Position numbers and translations under genes: made by a program. The notes under the pieces were generated by a model that had not been told where the DNA came from, ran no database searches, and saw only the letters and a list, made by a program, of their open reading frames with translations. 64,000 nucleotides of DNA. Source: an uncultured Bacilli bacterium. Its GTDB lineage: Bacteria > Bacillota_I > Bacilli_A > RF39 > UBA660. The DNA lies in the NCBI GenBank assembly GCA_934167695.1, contig CAKPLP010000001.1:62001-126000 (forward strand), read 5' to 3'. The stretch's first letter is position 1. The number at the start of each line of letters is the position of its first letter. Below, piece after piece: positions 53,743-63,291 of this stretch.

Positions 53743-54631
53743 AAGACAAATTATCTATAATATTATCAACAATTTCATCAGATAAATGAACATCTTCATC
53801 TATAAGTCCTATTACTGGATGAACTCCATCTTTATTATGAAAGTCAGAACCAATACTAACCATTAAATTATTATCTTGAGCAAACTTGTTCCATTTATCA
53901 ACCTCATTAATTTTATTATTATTTCTATCAATATATATATAGTTAGCTTCTATACCATCAGCATTCATTTCCTTTACTAAAGATAAGATATAATCATCAT
54001 CCACATTATCCTCATATTCATAAGCAACAGGATGAGCTAAAACAACCCGACCACCAGCACTTCTTATAAGCTCAGCAGCTTCTTTAGGAGAAATTGTTTC
54101 TTTCTTTACATACGCAGGGCATCCTTCATTCATTATCGTTTCTATAAATTCACCTTTATTAGGAATATGATTAAATCTATTCATAAGTAAATCAAAATTA
54201 GCAGGATTACTAGTTACATCATTAGAAATATGTGCTTTCGTAACTGCATCTATTTTATCTAATTCAGATACATTAACAACATATCCTAACTCCTCAAGTT
54301 TAGAAGCAACATTATATAAATAATCATGTCTAGCATTTCTTAATGAAAATAATTTATTCCTAAAATCAGCATTATTTAAATCTAAACTATATCCTAATAC
54401 ATGAACTCCTGCTTTAGATGTTTTAGTAGAAATTTCCACAGCATTAATAATATTAACACCTTTCTTTAAAGCATATTCATATAACTCATCACTATAAGCA
54501 TCTATACTATCATGATCAGCAATAGCAATAGTACTAACACCATTTTTTACCGCCTCGTCTATAACCTCAATAGGTGTTAATACCCCATCTGAATAGTTCG
54601 TATGAATATGTAAATCAATTATTTTTTCCAT
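53741..54631 (-). CDS. PHP-domain phosphoesterase
   Basis: 296 residues of the PHP superfamily (trpH/YciV-like, 3',5'-nucleoside bisphosphate phosphatase or RNase AM). Metal-binding motifs: DLHIHTNYSDG at the N terminus, ADHDSI, HVLGY, VLAHPVAY, and GSDFHNKDG. Length fits. The start overlaps the end of the upstream gene (GGAGGACTC before ATG 54631, stop of the upstream gene at 54619). Ends in a strong terminator. Confidence 0.9.
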   Translation of the reverse strand: MEKIIDLHIHTNYSDGVLTPIEVIDEAVKNGVSTIAIADHDSIDAYSDELYEYALKKGVNIINAVEISTKTSKAGVHVLGYSLDLNNADFRNKLFSLRNARHDYLYNVASKLEELGYVVNVSELDKIDAVTKAHISNDVTSNPANFDLLMNRFNHIPNKGEFIETIMNEGCPAYVKKETISPKEAAELIRSAGGRVVLAHPVAYEYEDNVDDDYILSLVKEMNADGIEANYIYIDRNNNKINEVDKWNKFAQDNNLMVSIGSDFHNKDGVHPVIGLIDEDVHLSDEIVDNIIDNLS

Positions 54632-55590
54632 GATTGAGTCCTCCTTTTATATATCTTTTGTAATTCAACAGTCTCAAATCTTCTTTCAACAGATTCAGGC
54701 ATAACCAATGAAAGAAAATAATCCAACTGTTCTTCGCTAAAATAATCAGCAATTATTCTTCTAGTATTATTTAATTTTTCTTTTAACTCATCATTACAAT
54801 TAAATGGAGTTAAACTATATAAAAAATCAAAAACAAAGTTATAAGCCACATCATCATATTGCCATGTCTTTCTAAGTGAAATAGGATGAGCTGGTAAATA
54901 TGGAACAAGTCCACTTTCTAATGATAACTGTAAAGCAAATGGAATATTTTCCAATAATTCACAAAACTTTGAATACTCTATTATATGAATATCTAAAGGT
55001 AACATTTTCTTTGGCTTTTTATTATTTTTTAAATCATCAACTATCTCATATAAATCCATTATAGATTTATAAGGATCTACATCGGTTGTATGCATATCAT
55101 TATCCTCAAAAAGTTTTGACAACCCTTCTTTAGCAATTTCAACCTCTCTATCTTCACAAACCATCCACATATCAATATCAGGAAGTCTATTAATAACCTT
55201 CCGAGGTTTTAAATCATCAATAATTCTTGGACATGGCTTACATATTTGTTTTAAATCAGGCATCTGCTCACTATTTTCAGATAAACAAGCCAAACAAGGC
55301 CATGCATTATAACGACTATTATTAGCAATTATGCTAAGCTCATCATTATACCTAATTTGTTCATTAATTATAGGCAAATCACCTGTTAAATTATCTAATG
55401 CATAAAATGGATAACCTGTACCAAACGATCCACAATAACCATCTACGCTAGTCATAATATTATTAATCTGTTTTATATTTTCAATTATATATTTTTTCTT
55501 TAAATAAGTATTATTTAACTCAAAATCATTAGATATTTGAGTAACAATATTTATTATTTTTATAGAATTATTATCATTTAAATTATCCAT
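54619..55590 (-). CDS. Unknown protein with CxxC pair, 323 residues
   Basis: Soluble. N-terminal region SVDGYCGSFGTGYPF, then WPCLAC and CKPCPR, two CxxC motifs 15 residues apart that could bind zinc, then RLPDIDMWMV, and a C-terminal helical half (MPESVERRFETVEL). A faint nucleotidyltransferase-like arrangement (GSFGTG ... DIDMW) is noted but not trusted. It overlaps the PHP gene by 13 bases and follows leuS by 20 bases, so these three plus the upstream membrane protein form one transcript under the T-box. Confidence 0.6.
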   Translation of the reverse strand: MDNLNDNNSIKIINIVTQISNDFELNNTYLKKKYIIENIKQINNIMTSVDGYCGSFGTGYPFYALDNLTGDLPIINEQIRYNDELSIIANNSRYNAWPCLACLSENSEQMPDLKQICKPCPRIIDDLKPRKVINRLPDIDMWMVCEDREVEIAKEGLSKLFEDNDMHTTDVDPYKSIMDLYEIVDDLKNNKKPKKMLPLDIHIIEYSKFCELLENIPFALQLSLESGLVPYLPAHPISLRKTWQYDDVAYNFVFDFLYSLTPFNCNDELKEKLNNTRRIIADYFSEEQLDYFLSLVMPESVERRFETVELQKIYKRRTQSWKK

Positions 55591-55610
55591 TTTATCCCCC
55601 TAAAAAGTAA

Positions 55611-58013
55611 TTATTTAACTACAATATTTACAATTTTTCCTTTAATTACAATAACTTTAACAATTTCTTTACCAGAAATATGATTTATAACATTTTCTTC
55701 TTGCATAGCTCTTTCTTTTATTACATCATCACTATCATTTATATTTATTTTTATAGTAGAACGAACTTTACCATTAACTTGAACAGCAATAGTCTTTTCA
55801 TTATCAATAGTTTTTGAAACATCATATTCAGGCCAACTACTTTTACAAATTACTTCACCTAATTTATATTTTTCATTTAACTCCTCTGTAATATGAGGGG
55901 CAATAGGATTAAGTAAAATTAAGAAAGTTCTATAATCATCTTTAGTAATTTCCTTTTCTTCTTCAAATTTATTTAATAAAATCATTAAAGATGAAACAGC
56001 AGTATTAAATTTCATTGAATCTATATCTTCAGTAACCTTCTTTATTGTTTTATGAATCAAACTCTCTAAATTCTTAGAATATCCCACCTTATCAGTTACT
56101 TTTCCTCCAACTCTAACTACTCTGTCAATAAATCTTTTACATCCGTTAAGTCCTTGTTCACTCCAAGCAACTTCTTTTTCATAGTCACCAATAAACATTT
56201 CATATGTTCTTAAAGCATCTGCACCGTATGAAGCTACCATATCATCAGGATTTACAACATTTCCTAGTGATTTTGACATCTTAACGCCACCTTCACCTAG
56301 AATCATACCATGACTTACTCTTGTTTCGAATGGTTCTTTGTTTGGTACTAGTCCTATATTATATAAGAATTGATTCCAGAATCTAGCATACAATAAGTGT
56401 CTTGTTGCATGTTCCATACCACCATTATAGAAATCTAGTTTACCCCAGTATTTTAAAGCTTCTTGACTTGCGAATTCTTTATCATTATGAGCATCCATAT
56501 ATCTTAACCAATACCAAGATGAGCCTGCCCAGTTTGGCATTGTATCAGTTTCTCTTTTAGCAGGTTTTCCACAATGTGGACAAGTAGTATTTACCCAATC
56601 TGTAATTGCTGCAAGTGGACTTTCACCATCGTCTGTTGGTTCATAATTGGTAACATCAGGAAGTCTAACTGGTAAATCCTCTTCTTTTACTGGAACCCAT
56701 CCACAATCTTGACAATAAACTAGTGGAATTGGTTCTCCCCAGAATCTTTGACGTGAGAAAATCCAGTCCTGTAATTTATAATTTACCTTTTCATGACCTA
56801 AATTATTTTCTTCTAGGTACTCAATCATTTTCTTGATAGAATCCTTTTTATTAGTTAATCCATTTAATACTCCAGAGTTAACCATTTCACCATCACCAGT
56901 GTAAGCCTTTTCTGAAATATCTCCACCTCTGATTACTTCAACTATATCAATTCCAAATTTTTTAGCAAATTCATAATCTCTTTCATCATGAGCTGGTACT
57001 GCCATAATAGCTCCCGTTCCATAACTCATCATAACATAATCTGAAATGTAAATTGGTATTTCTTTATTAGTAATTGGATTTATTCCAGTTAAACCTTTTA
57101 TACATACACCTGTCTTATCCTTATTTACTTGAGTTCTTTCAAATTCTGTTTTATTTTTAATCTTTTCACGATATGATTCAATCTCATCAAAATTAGAAAT
57201 CTTATCTTTATTCTTATCTATTATTGGATGTTCTGGTGCAACTACCATAAAAGTTACTCCATATAATGTATCTGGTCTTGTTGTAAATACAACTAAATTT
57301 TCATCAGACTCTTTTACTTTGAAGTTAACTTCAGCTCCTGTTGATTTGCCTATCCAGTTAATTTGAGCAGTTTTTATTCTATCTTGGAATTTAGTATCGT
57401 CAAGTCCTGTAATTAAATCCTCAGCATAATCACTCATTCTAAGCATCCATTGTTCTTTTTCTCTTTGTTCTACCTCTGTTCCACAACGTTCACAAACACC
57501 ACCTGATGAATCCTCATTAGATAATCCCATCTTACACTTTGGACACCAGTTAATATTCTTCTTTGCTTTATAAGCCATTCCATGCTCAAAAAATTTTAAA
57601 AATTGCCATTGAGTCCATTTATAATACTCTGGATCTGTTGTTGCAAATTCTCTAGTCCAATCAATAGATAAACCTATAGATTTAATTTGACTTTTAAAAT
57701 TTTTAATATTTTCTTTTACTGCCACACTAGGATGAATATGATTCTTTATAGCATATTGTTCTGCTGGTGCTCCAAAAGCATCCCATCCCATTGGAAATAA
57801 AACATTATATCCATTTAATCTTTTCTTACGGGCCAAAGCATCCAATGCAGTATAACTTCTAACATGTCCTACATGAAGACCTGCTCCTGATGGATATGGA
57901 AACTCTACTAAATAATAATATTTAGGTTTGCTACTTTTATTATCAGCAACAAATACTTTTTCATCTTCCCAATATTTTTGCCATTTCTTTTCTATTTCAG
58001 TATAATTACTCAT
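55611..58013 (-). CDS. leuS: Leucyl-tRNA synthetase
   Basis: Class I synthetase, 800 residues, the usual bacterial length. HIGH motif within PYPSGAGLHVGH, zinc-finger region CPKCKMGLS, CERCGTE, the editing domain TTRPDTLYGVT, the second zinc site CPHCGKP, KMSKSLGN, and a C-terminal anticodon-binding part with VQVNGKVR. AAAGGGAGG at the start 58013, overlapping the stop of the upstream gene. Co-transcribed with a small membrane protein and controlled by a T-box for leucine. Confidence 0.97.
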   Translation of the reverse strand: MSNYTEIEKKWQKYWEDEKVFVADNKSSKPKYYYLVEFPYPSGAGLHVGHVRSYTALDALARKKRLNGYNVLFPMGWDAFGAPAEQYAIKNHIHPSVAVKENIKNFKSQIKSIGLSIDWTREFATTDPEYYKWTQWQFLKFFEHGMAYKAKKNINWCPKCKMGLSNEDSSGGVCERCGTEVEQREKEQWMLRMSDYAEDLITGLDDTKFQDRIKTAQINWIGKSTGAEVNFKVKESDENLVVFTTRPDTLYGVTFMVVAPEHPIIDKNKDKISNFDEIESYREKIKNKTEFERTQVNKDKTGVCIKGLTGINPITNKEIPIYISDYVMMSYGTGAIMAVPAHDERDYEFAKKFGIDIVEVIRGGDISEKAYTGDGEMVNSGVLNGLTNKKDSIKKMIEYLEENNLGHEKVNYKLQDWIFSRQRFWGEPIPLVYCQDCGWVPVKEEDLPVRLPDVTNYEPTDDGESPLAAITDWVNTTCPHCGKPAKRETDTMPNWAGSSWYWLRYMDAHNDKEFASQEALKYWGKLDFYNGGMEHATRHLLYARFWNQFLYNIGLVPNKEPFETRVSHGMILGEGGVKMSKSLGNVVNPDDMVASYGADALRTYEMFIGDYEKEVAWSEQGLNGCKRFIDRVVRVGGKVTDKVGYSKNLESLIHKTIKKVTEDIDSMKFNTAVSSLMILLNKFEEEKEITKDDYRTFLILLNPIAPHITEELNEKYKLGEVICKSSWPEYDVSKTIDNEKTIAVQVNGKVRSTIKININDSDDVIKERAMQEENVINHISGKEIVKVIVIKGKIVNIVVK

Positions 58014-58386
58014 TTTTACTTCCTCCCTTTCTCATTTTTAACTTATAATATAAGTTAACAAAATAATAACTCAAAAATATTATAGGTACTACTAACAGTA
58101 ATGCTAACAGTATCTGAATAATACCATTTTCAAACATACCTGATATAGTAACAATAATCGCTATATCTAAACTAGATACAACAGCAACAAAATTAAGCAA
58201 TCTATTATAATTAAGTTTACTAATATCTAAACCATAATAATTAGTTAATATCTTAATCTCCGTAGGTTGTTGAGCTACTTTATTCTTTTTAGATTTTTTT
58301 ATTTTATACTTCCTAAATATTAAAAATTCATAAACAAATAAAACCACTAAAAATATCATAAAAAACAACTGAATATTATTAATCAT
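58006..58386 (-). CDS. Small membrane protein, leader gene of leuS
   Basis: 126 residues: one N-terminal membrane helix (QLFFMIFLVVLFVYEFLIF), a basic loop (KIKKSKKNK), a conserved-looking segment (TNYYGLDISKLNY), and two further helices near residues 68-110, ending KGGSKNE. No named family recognised. AGGAGGTCAAA starts it. It is the first gene after the leucine T-box and overlaps leuS by eight bases, so it is leucine-regulated and co-translated with leuS. Confidence 0.75.
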   Translation of the reverse strand: MINNIQLFFMIFLVVLFVYEFLIFRKYKIKKSKKNKVAQQPTEIKILTNYYGLDISKLNYNRLLNFVAVVSSLDIAIIVTISGMFENGIIQILLALLLVVPIIFLSYYFVNLYYKLKMRKGGSKNE

Positions 58387-58389
58387 TTT

Positions 58390-58615
58390 GACCTCCTAAA
58401 ACAAAATTCGCCCTTATAATATAAGGACGAATTACATAATCGCGGTACCACCTTACTTTGTAATAAAATACACCAAGCTCGATAGATATAACGCTCTTAC
58501 CCGACATGTTTATTTAGATAATCAAGTTCATAATCTTCTAATATTTGTTTTCAGCATACACAAACTCTCTTTAAATAGAATAATTATTACTACTACTATC
58601 AAACATCTGAAATTA
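58390..58615 (-). promoter_or_regulatory. T-box leader of the membrane protein-leuS operon
   Basis: Minus strand AGGTGGTACCGCG at 58441-58455, then a terminator hairpin (ATTCGTCCTTATA pairs with TATAAGGGCGAAT plus T-run). Upstream stem I-like AGAGAGTTTGTGTATG and a GAACTTGATTA segment in which CTT could be the leucine specifier. Specifier assignment is by eye, but leucine fits the downstream gene. Confidence 0.9.
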
Positions 58616-58626
58616 CCAATATTATA

Positions 58627-61050
58627 CTAAACCTCATTAATATATTCAAGTAATTTAATAAATAAATTTAAATATTCTTTACTTAATCCCTTCTTTTTAA
58701 GCTTCCTAATAGCAATTCTCTTCTTCTGAATAGATAAATCACTAAACATAATACTTGCAATATCTTCCTTTAAATAAGTATTAATTTGTAAATCCATTAA
58801 AATACTATCTATATCATCATTAATTAAACGAACTGCATCTATTTCAATATCTTTACCACGACAATTAACAGTAAGTTGCCCTATAGTAGGTACATCAAAA
58901 ACTTCAACAATAAAATCATTTCCATCTATAGAGTTAACAGAAGTAACCTCAGTACTATTAAACATAACCTTTACATTCTCTGCTTTTTTTGTATTTCTAA
59001 ATACAAGTTTATAATTTCTTTTTTCTGGTACAATACCACTTTTACCTTCAACAGATCTTATAATAACAGTATAATTACTTCTCAAATAATTATAATCAAT
59101 AGAAGTCTTTAAAAAATAACCCTCTTTGTATAACGAAGTAATACCATCATCCTCATACATAGTATACATATTACTAGTACCCGGAAAGATTTGAATTTCC
59201 ATATCTGTAGCAAGTCCAATATTATTACGATCACTTCTGTTCGAAAGAGGAATAATACTACCAGCATGAGCAAATACGGGATAGTCTTCTTCTCTAAAGA
59301 AGGAAACATACTTCTTACCACCATTAAATTTTTTACCAGTAAAAAAGTCATACCATATACCATCAGGCATATAAAAACGATGAACAGTTCTATTCATAAC
59401 AGAATCTTTCTTACTAAGAATAGGACAAACTAATAACTGTGAACCAAAGTAATATTGATTTTTATATAATGCATCATCATAACACCACGGATAATTATAA
59501 TAAAATGGTTGAATAAGTGGAATACCTACTTCAGAATACTTATAACATTCAGTATATAAATATGGAATAAGACGATGACGCAATCTTAAATAATCACTAA
59601 CAATATTAAATGTTTTAGCCTCCCATAACCAAGGCTCTTTTTTATAATATGGACCACGTGCCTCATGGAAACGAAGAATTGGGGAAAAACATCCTAATTC
59701 CACATGTCTAATATAAAGTTCACTTTCTTCAATACCACCATGATTACCACCAACATCAAAGCTCAAATACCCAATACCAGCATTACTTGCATTGATATAA
59801 CTAAATACTTCGCGAGATAATTCATCCCATCCTATTTCACTAGAACCACCATAAACAATAGGATATCTCTGAGTACCATAAATAGACCCCCTACCTAAAA
59901 TAAGACCTCTCTTTGCAGGATTACGATCAGAATCTAAATACATATAATGATTAGTAGCCCATAACTTAGTTATGTCACCTTCACCCTTGTAATCATTCCA
60001 AAAAAAGTCAACACCCAAAGCCTCTAAAGTATGTAAATAAACTTTAAAATAAACATCCATAAGTTTAGGATTCAAAGGATCAAACTTAATAATTTGATCA
60101 CTCATTACTCCCAAATATTCTCGAGCCTTTTGATAAAACTGATCATGAGGATAAAAACCTTCCGTAGGATTAACTTGCAATCCAACTCTAATATTTCTTA
60201 AATGAACTCTTTTAATCGTTTCAGCAGGATTAGGAAACAACTCATTATTAAAAGTAAAACCTGTTCTTAAATCCTTATAATCTCCAACATTTCTATAATG
60301 CCAATCCTTATCAAGTAACAAAACAGAAATAGGAATCTTCTTCTTATCAAATTTAAGTAATAAATCATCTAACCTATCATCATTATAATTAGTATTACGA
60401 CACCACCAATTTCCTAAAGCATAACGTGGTAACAATTCAGGAAAACCAGTAATTTTAAAATAATCATTAAGAGCTAAATTAAAATCTATACCATACATAA
60501 ATACATAAATATCAATATTACCACTCGCTCTATCAAGTAAAGTTCCATCTCTATCAAGTAACTTTGTATTAGAATCATTAAAAGATGCAAATCCTTCCAA
60601 AGAATAAAGTCCCCTAGCAAGATTATCACCAATAGGTACATCTACACCAACAATATTTCCCTTCATGTTTCTAATTTCAGGATGTCCATAATACCAATCT
60701 CTTTGTTTATCTTTATCAGTAACACTTTTTAAAGTTATTTTTAAATTCTTCATAGGATCAATCTTAGAGCCTATAAATGGTTGTTCTTTCATATAAGACA
60801 AAGTAAAATATTTAGTAGTAATTTCTAAAAAATTATTATCTTGTCTAATAGTAAACTCAGGAAGTCCAAAATTTCTATTTTTTACAAGCTGACTAGGGAT
60901 ATCAACAAAAGTACCAGTAGGACTATATTCAAGTCTTACTACTCGCTCAGTAATAACCGTAATACGATATTTTCTTCCTACTACCATTGCTTTATTATCA
61001 TTTTTAGCCTTACTATAATCTACTTCAAACTGTTTTCCAAGTGGATACAT
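58627..61050 (-). CDS. Glycoside hydrolase family 31 protein with atypical acid/base site
   Basis: 807 residues, GH31 architecture: N-terminal beta-sandwich (to about 200), catalytic (beta/alpha)8 barrel with LPRYALGNWW, LLLDKDWHY, the nucleophile-region aspartate D353 in FFWNDYKG, RYPIVYGGS (about 395-403), SFDVGGNHGG, and C-terminal beta domains (FPGTSNMYTMYEDDG). In known GH31 alpha-glucosidases the acid/base Asp follows HW(G/S)GD; the aligned position here is Ser403. A further C-terminal helical extension (DDIDSILMDLQIN to the end) is unusual. No signal peptide, so probably intracellular. Activity cannot be predicted. AGAGGGTG precedes ATG 61050. Confidence 0.85.
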   Translation of the reverse strand: MYPLGKQFEVDYSKAKNDNKAMVVGRKYRITVITERVVRLEYSPTGTFVDIPSQLVKNRNFGLPEFTIRQDNNFLEITTKYFTLSYMKEQPFIGSKIDPMKNLKITLKSVTDKDKQRDWYYGHPEIRNMKGNIVGVDVPIGDNLARGLYSLEGFASFNDSNTKLLDRDGTLLDRASGNIDIYVFMYGIDFNLALNDYFKITGFPELLPRYALGNWWCRNTNYNDDRLDDLLLKFDKKKIPISVLLLDKDWHYRNVGDYKDLRTGFTFNNELFPNPAETIKRVHLRNIRVGLQVNPTEGFYPHDQFYQKAREYLGVMSDQIIKFDPLNPKLMDVYFKVYLHTLEALGVDFFWNDYKGEGDITKLWATNHYMYLDSDRNPAKRGLILGRGSIYGTQRYPIVYGGSSEIGWDELSREVFSYINASNAGIGYLSFDVGGNHGGIEESELYIRHVELGCFSPILRFHEARGPYYKKEPWLWEAKTFNIVSDYLRLRHRLIPYLYTECYKYSEVGIPLIQPFYYNYPWCYDDALYKNQYYFGSQLLVCPILSKKDSVMNRTVHRFYMPDGIWYDFFTGKKFNGGKKYVSFFREEDYPVFAHAGSIIPLSNRSDRNNIGLATDMEIQIFPGTSNMYTMYEDDGITSLYKEGYFLKTSIDYNYLRSNYTVIIRSVEGKSGIVPEKRNYKLVFRNTKKAENVKVMFNSTEVTSVNSIDGNDFIVEVFDVPTIGQLTVNCRGKDIEIDAVRLINDDIDSILMDLQINTYLKEDIASIMFSDLSIQKKRIAIRKLKKKGLSKEYLNLFIKLLEYINEV

Positions 61051-61121
61051 AATAACACCCTCTTTATTCTATATTCACATAAAAATATAACATAAATTAA
61101 TCTATTTTTAAAGTATCATAT

Positions 61122-62258
61122 TTAATTACTTTTATCCAAATACTTAGCATAATACTCTTCAAAAGATAATTCCTCTTTATCCATAATCTTTGCAGCCTTT
61201 ACCCCTACATATCTAAAATGCCAAGCCTCATGCCTAATACCAGTGATATCTTCCTTACTTTTTAAAAATCTATAAACAAATCCATATTTATAAGAATTTT
61301 TAATCATCCATTGATATTCTTGAGAATTAGCAAATATATTACTATTAGCACTTGCAAAGTCAAAAGAATAACCAGTTTGATGTTCAGAATATCCGGGCTT
61401 TGCAACATAATTATTAACATAATTTTCACCATATAACTTCAAATAAGTATTGTAAGTATCCTCTTGATCTTTATAACTACGATAACCAGAATTTATAAGT
61501 AAATTTAAATTATCCTTTTTAGCAGCCTTAATCATACCAATAGCAGCACTAACAGCCTCATTAGTTCCTTTAACACTGCCATCACCAGATATAGTATATT
61601 CACTAGGAACCTTTATTAAATTCTTAGGAACATAATTTTCACCCAAGAAATGATGGTTATTAGCAAGAACATATTTACTATAATCAGTAACAACTTTACT
61701 ATCAACATAATTTTCCTTATCTAAATCAAGATTAACCTTAATAATAGTAGTTTCTTCATCATCACCATATTCATCCATATATTTAATATATCTATCATAA
61801 TTATCTAACTTAGCAAAATCATATGAAAAGAACTCCTCCAAATACTTAATTTTTTCACGTTTTGCAAAACTAGACACACTATCATCATTACCATGAGTAA
61901 TAATCATAGAAATTTCTCTATCACTATATCCCCTTTTTAAAAGCAAATTTATATTTTTAATAATATTTTTTTGGTTTCTATAAGTTATTTTACTATAATG
62001 CTCTACATTTTTCTCATTATAATAACTACTTTCAAATGCTGCATTTAAAGTATTATTATTAGGATAATTCATCACATAATTATACTTAAATTTAGTAATA
62101 ATATTAAAAACAGCCTCATTACTATAACCAATTTTATTAAGTTTTCTTTCTAAGAAAAAATATCCAACAAATAACAATAAGAAAATAATAAATATAATTA
62201 TTAAAATTTTACAAATAATCTTAACTGGCTTTTTTAACTTTAACTTTTTCTTTTCCAT
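61122..62258 (-). CDS. vanY: VanY/DdcB-type D-Ala-D-Ala carboxypeptidase
   Basis: Zinc peptidase that removes the terminal D-alanine from peptidoglycan stems. 378 residues: a basic N terminus, one membrane helix (IIIFIIFLLLFVGYFF, about 18-34), a poorly conserved region with several helices, and the M15B catalytic domain: SGYRSYKDQ, SEHQTGYSFDF (zinc ligands His and Asp), and EAWHFRYVG (catalytic Glu and third zinc His). GGAGG seven bases upstream of ATG 62258. Divergent from ytqA. In this window with MurE, Fem and PBP it belongs to the wall-remodelling set. Confidence 0.92.
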   Translation of the reverse strand: MEKKKLKLKKPVKIICKILIIIFIIFLLLFVGYFFLERKLNKIGYSNEAVFNIITKFKYNYVMNYPNNNTLNAAFESSYYNEKNVEHYSKITYRNQKNIIKNINLLLKRGYSDREISMIITHGNDDSVSSFAKREKIKYLEEFFSYDFAKLDNYDRYIKYMDEYGDDEETTIIKVNLDLDKENYVDSKVVTDYSKYVLANNHHFLGENYVPKNLIKVPSEYTISGDGSVKGTNEAVSAAIGMIKAAKKDNLNLLINSGYRSYKDQEDTYNTYLKLYGENYVNNYVAKPGYSEHQTGYSFDFASANSNIFANSQEYQWMIKNSYKYGFVYRFLKSKEDITGIRHEAWHFRYVGVKAAKIMDKEELSFEEYYAKYLDKSN

Positions 62259-62340
62259 ACAACCTCCACAACAAGTATATATTATATAACCAATTATATC
62301 ATAACTGTGTTATACTAGTAAAAGAAATTTGGAGGAAGTA

Positions 62341-63291
62341 ATGAAACAAGTATTTAAGTATTCTTTAGACAATAAAAGATATCATACATTAAATTATTTT
62401 TATAGAAATAAATTTGGCTGTAAAGTTTTCAAAGTTAGCCTAAATGCAGGATTAACTTGTCCCAATATAGATGGATCTCTATCTACAGAAGGGTGTATAT
62501 ACTGTTCAAAAACTGGCAGTGGAGAATATGGAGGTAATAAAGATGAAAGTTTAACAACACAATTTAATACAATTAAAAACATGCTCCACAAGAAATGGCC
62601 AGAAGCAAAATACATTGGTTACTTTCAGGCAAGAACAAATACATATGCGCCATTAAGCAAATTAAAAAAAATGTATGAAGAAATATTATCATTAGATAAT
62701 GTAGTAGGATTAAATATTGCAACAAGATCAGATTGTATTAGTAAAGAATGCCTAGATTATTTAGAACAATTAAATAAAAAAACTTATTTAACAATAGAAT
62801 TAGGATTACAAACAATACATAAAAAAACAGCAATCTTAATAAATCGCTGTAATACTTTAGAAAATTTTACTAATATGGTTAAAGAACTTAGAAAAAGAAA
62901 AATAAATGTAGTAGTTCATATAATAAATGGATTACCCTACGAAACAAAAGATGATATGCTTGAAACCGTAAAATATTTAAATAAATTAGACATTCAGGGA
63001 ATAAAAATACATATGTTAAGCATTTTAAAAAATACAAAATTAGCAAAAATGTATGAACAAGAAAAATTCCATATTCTAACAAAAGAAGAATATATCGATA
63101 TTGTAATATCCCAGCTAGAAAATTTACGAGCAGAAATAGTAATTAATAGAATTACTGGTGATCCTAAAATAGATGATTTAATAGAACCATTTTGGTTAAC
63201 AAAAAAATGGCAAGTTTTAGATGACATAGATAAGGAGATGGTTTTACGAGAAACGTATCAGTCAAAAGCATTAAGGTCCAGCATGAATTAG
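62341..63291 (+). CDS. ytqA: Radical SAM protein of the YtqA family
   Basis: 316 residues from ATG 62341 with GGAGG five to seven bases upstream; an earlier in-frame start overlaps that site. The iron-sulphur motif is C-x11-C-x2-C (TCPNIDGS ... CIYC), the stretched form characteristic of this family (TIGR01212). Further segments: QARTNTYAPL, NIATRSDCI, VVVHIINGLP, IKIHMLSIL. Function not established for the family (tRNA or cofactor modification has been proposed). Its 3' end overlaps the next reading frame. Confidence 0.88.
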   Translation: MKQVFKYSLDNKRYHTLNYFYRNKFGCKVFKVSLNAGLTCPNIDGSLSTEGCIYCSKTGSGEYGGNKDESLTTQFNTIKNMLHKKWPEAKYIGYFQARTNTYAPLSKLKKMYEEILSLDNVVGLNIATRSDCISKECLDYLEQLNKKTYLTIELGLQTIHKKTAILINRCNTLENFTNMVKELRKRKINVVVHIINGLPYETKDDMLETVKYLNKLDIQGIKIHMLSILKNTKLAKMYEQEKFHILTKEEYIDIVISQLENLRAEIVINRITGDPKIDDLIEPFWLTKKWQVLDDIDKEMVLRETYQSKALRSSMN

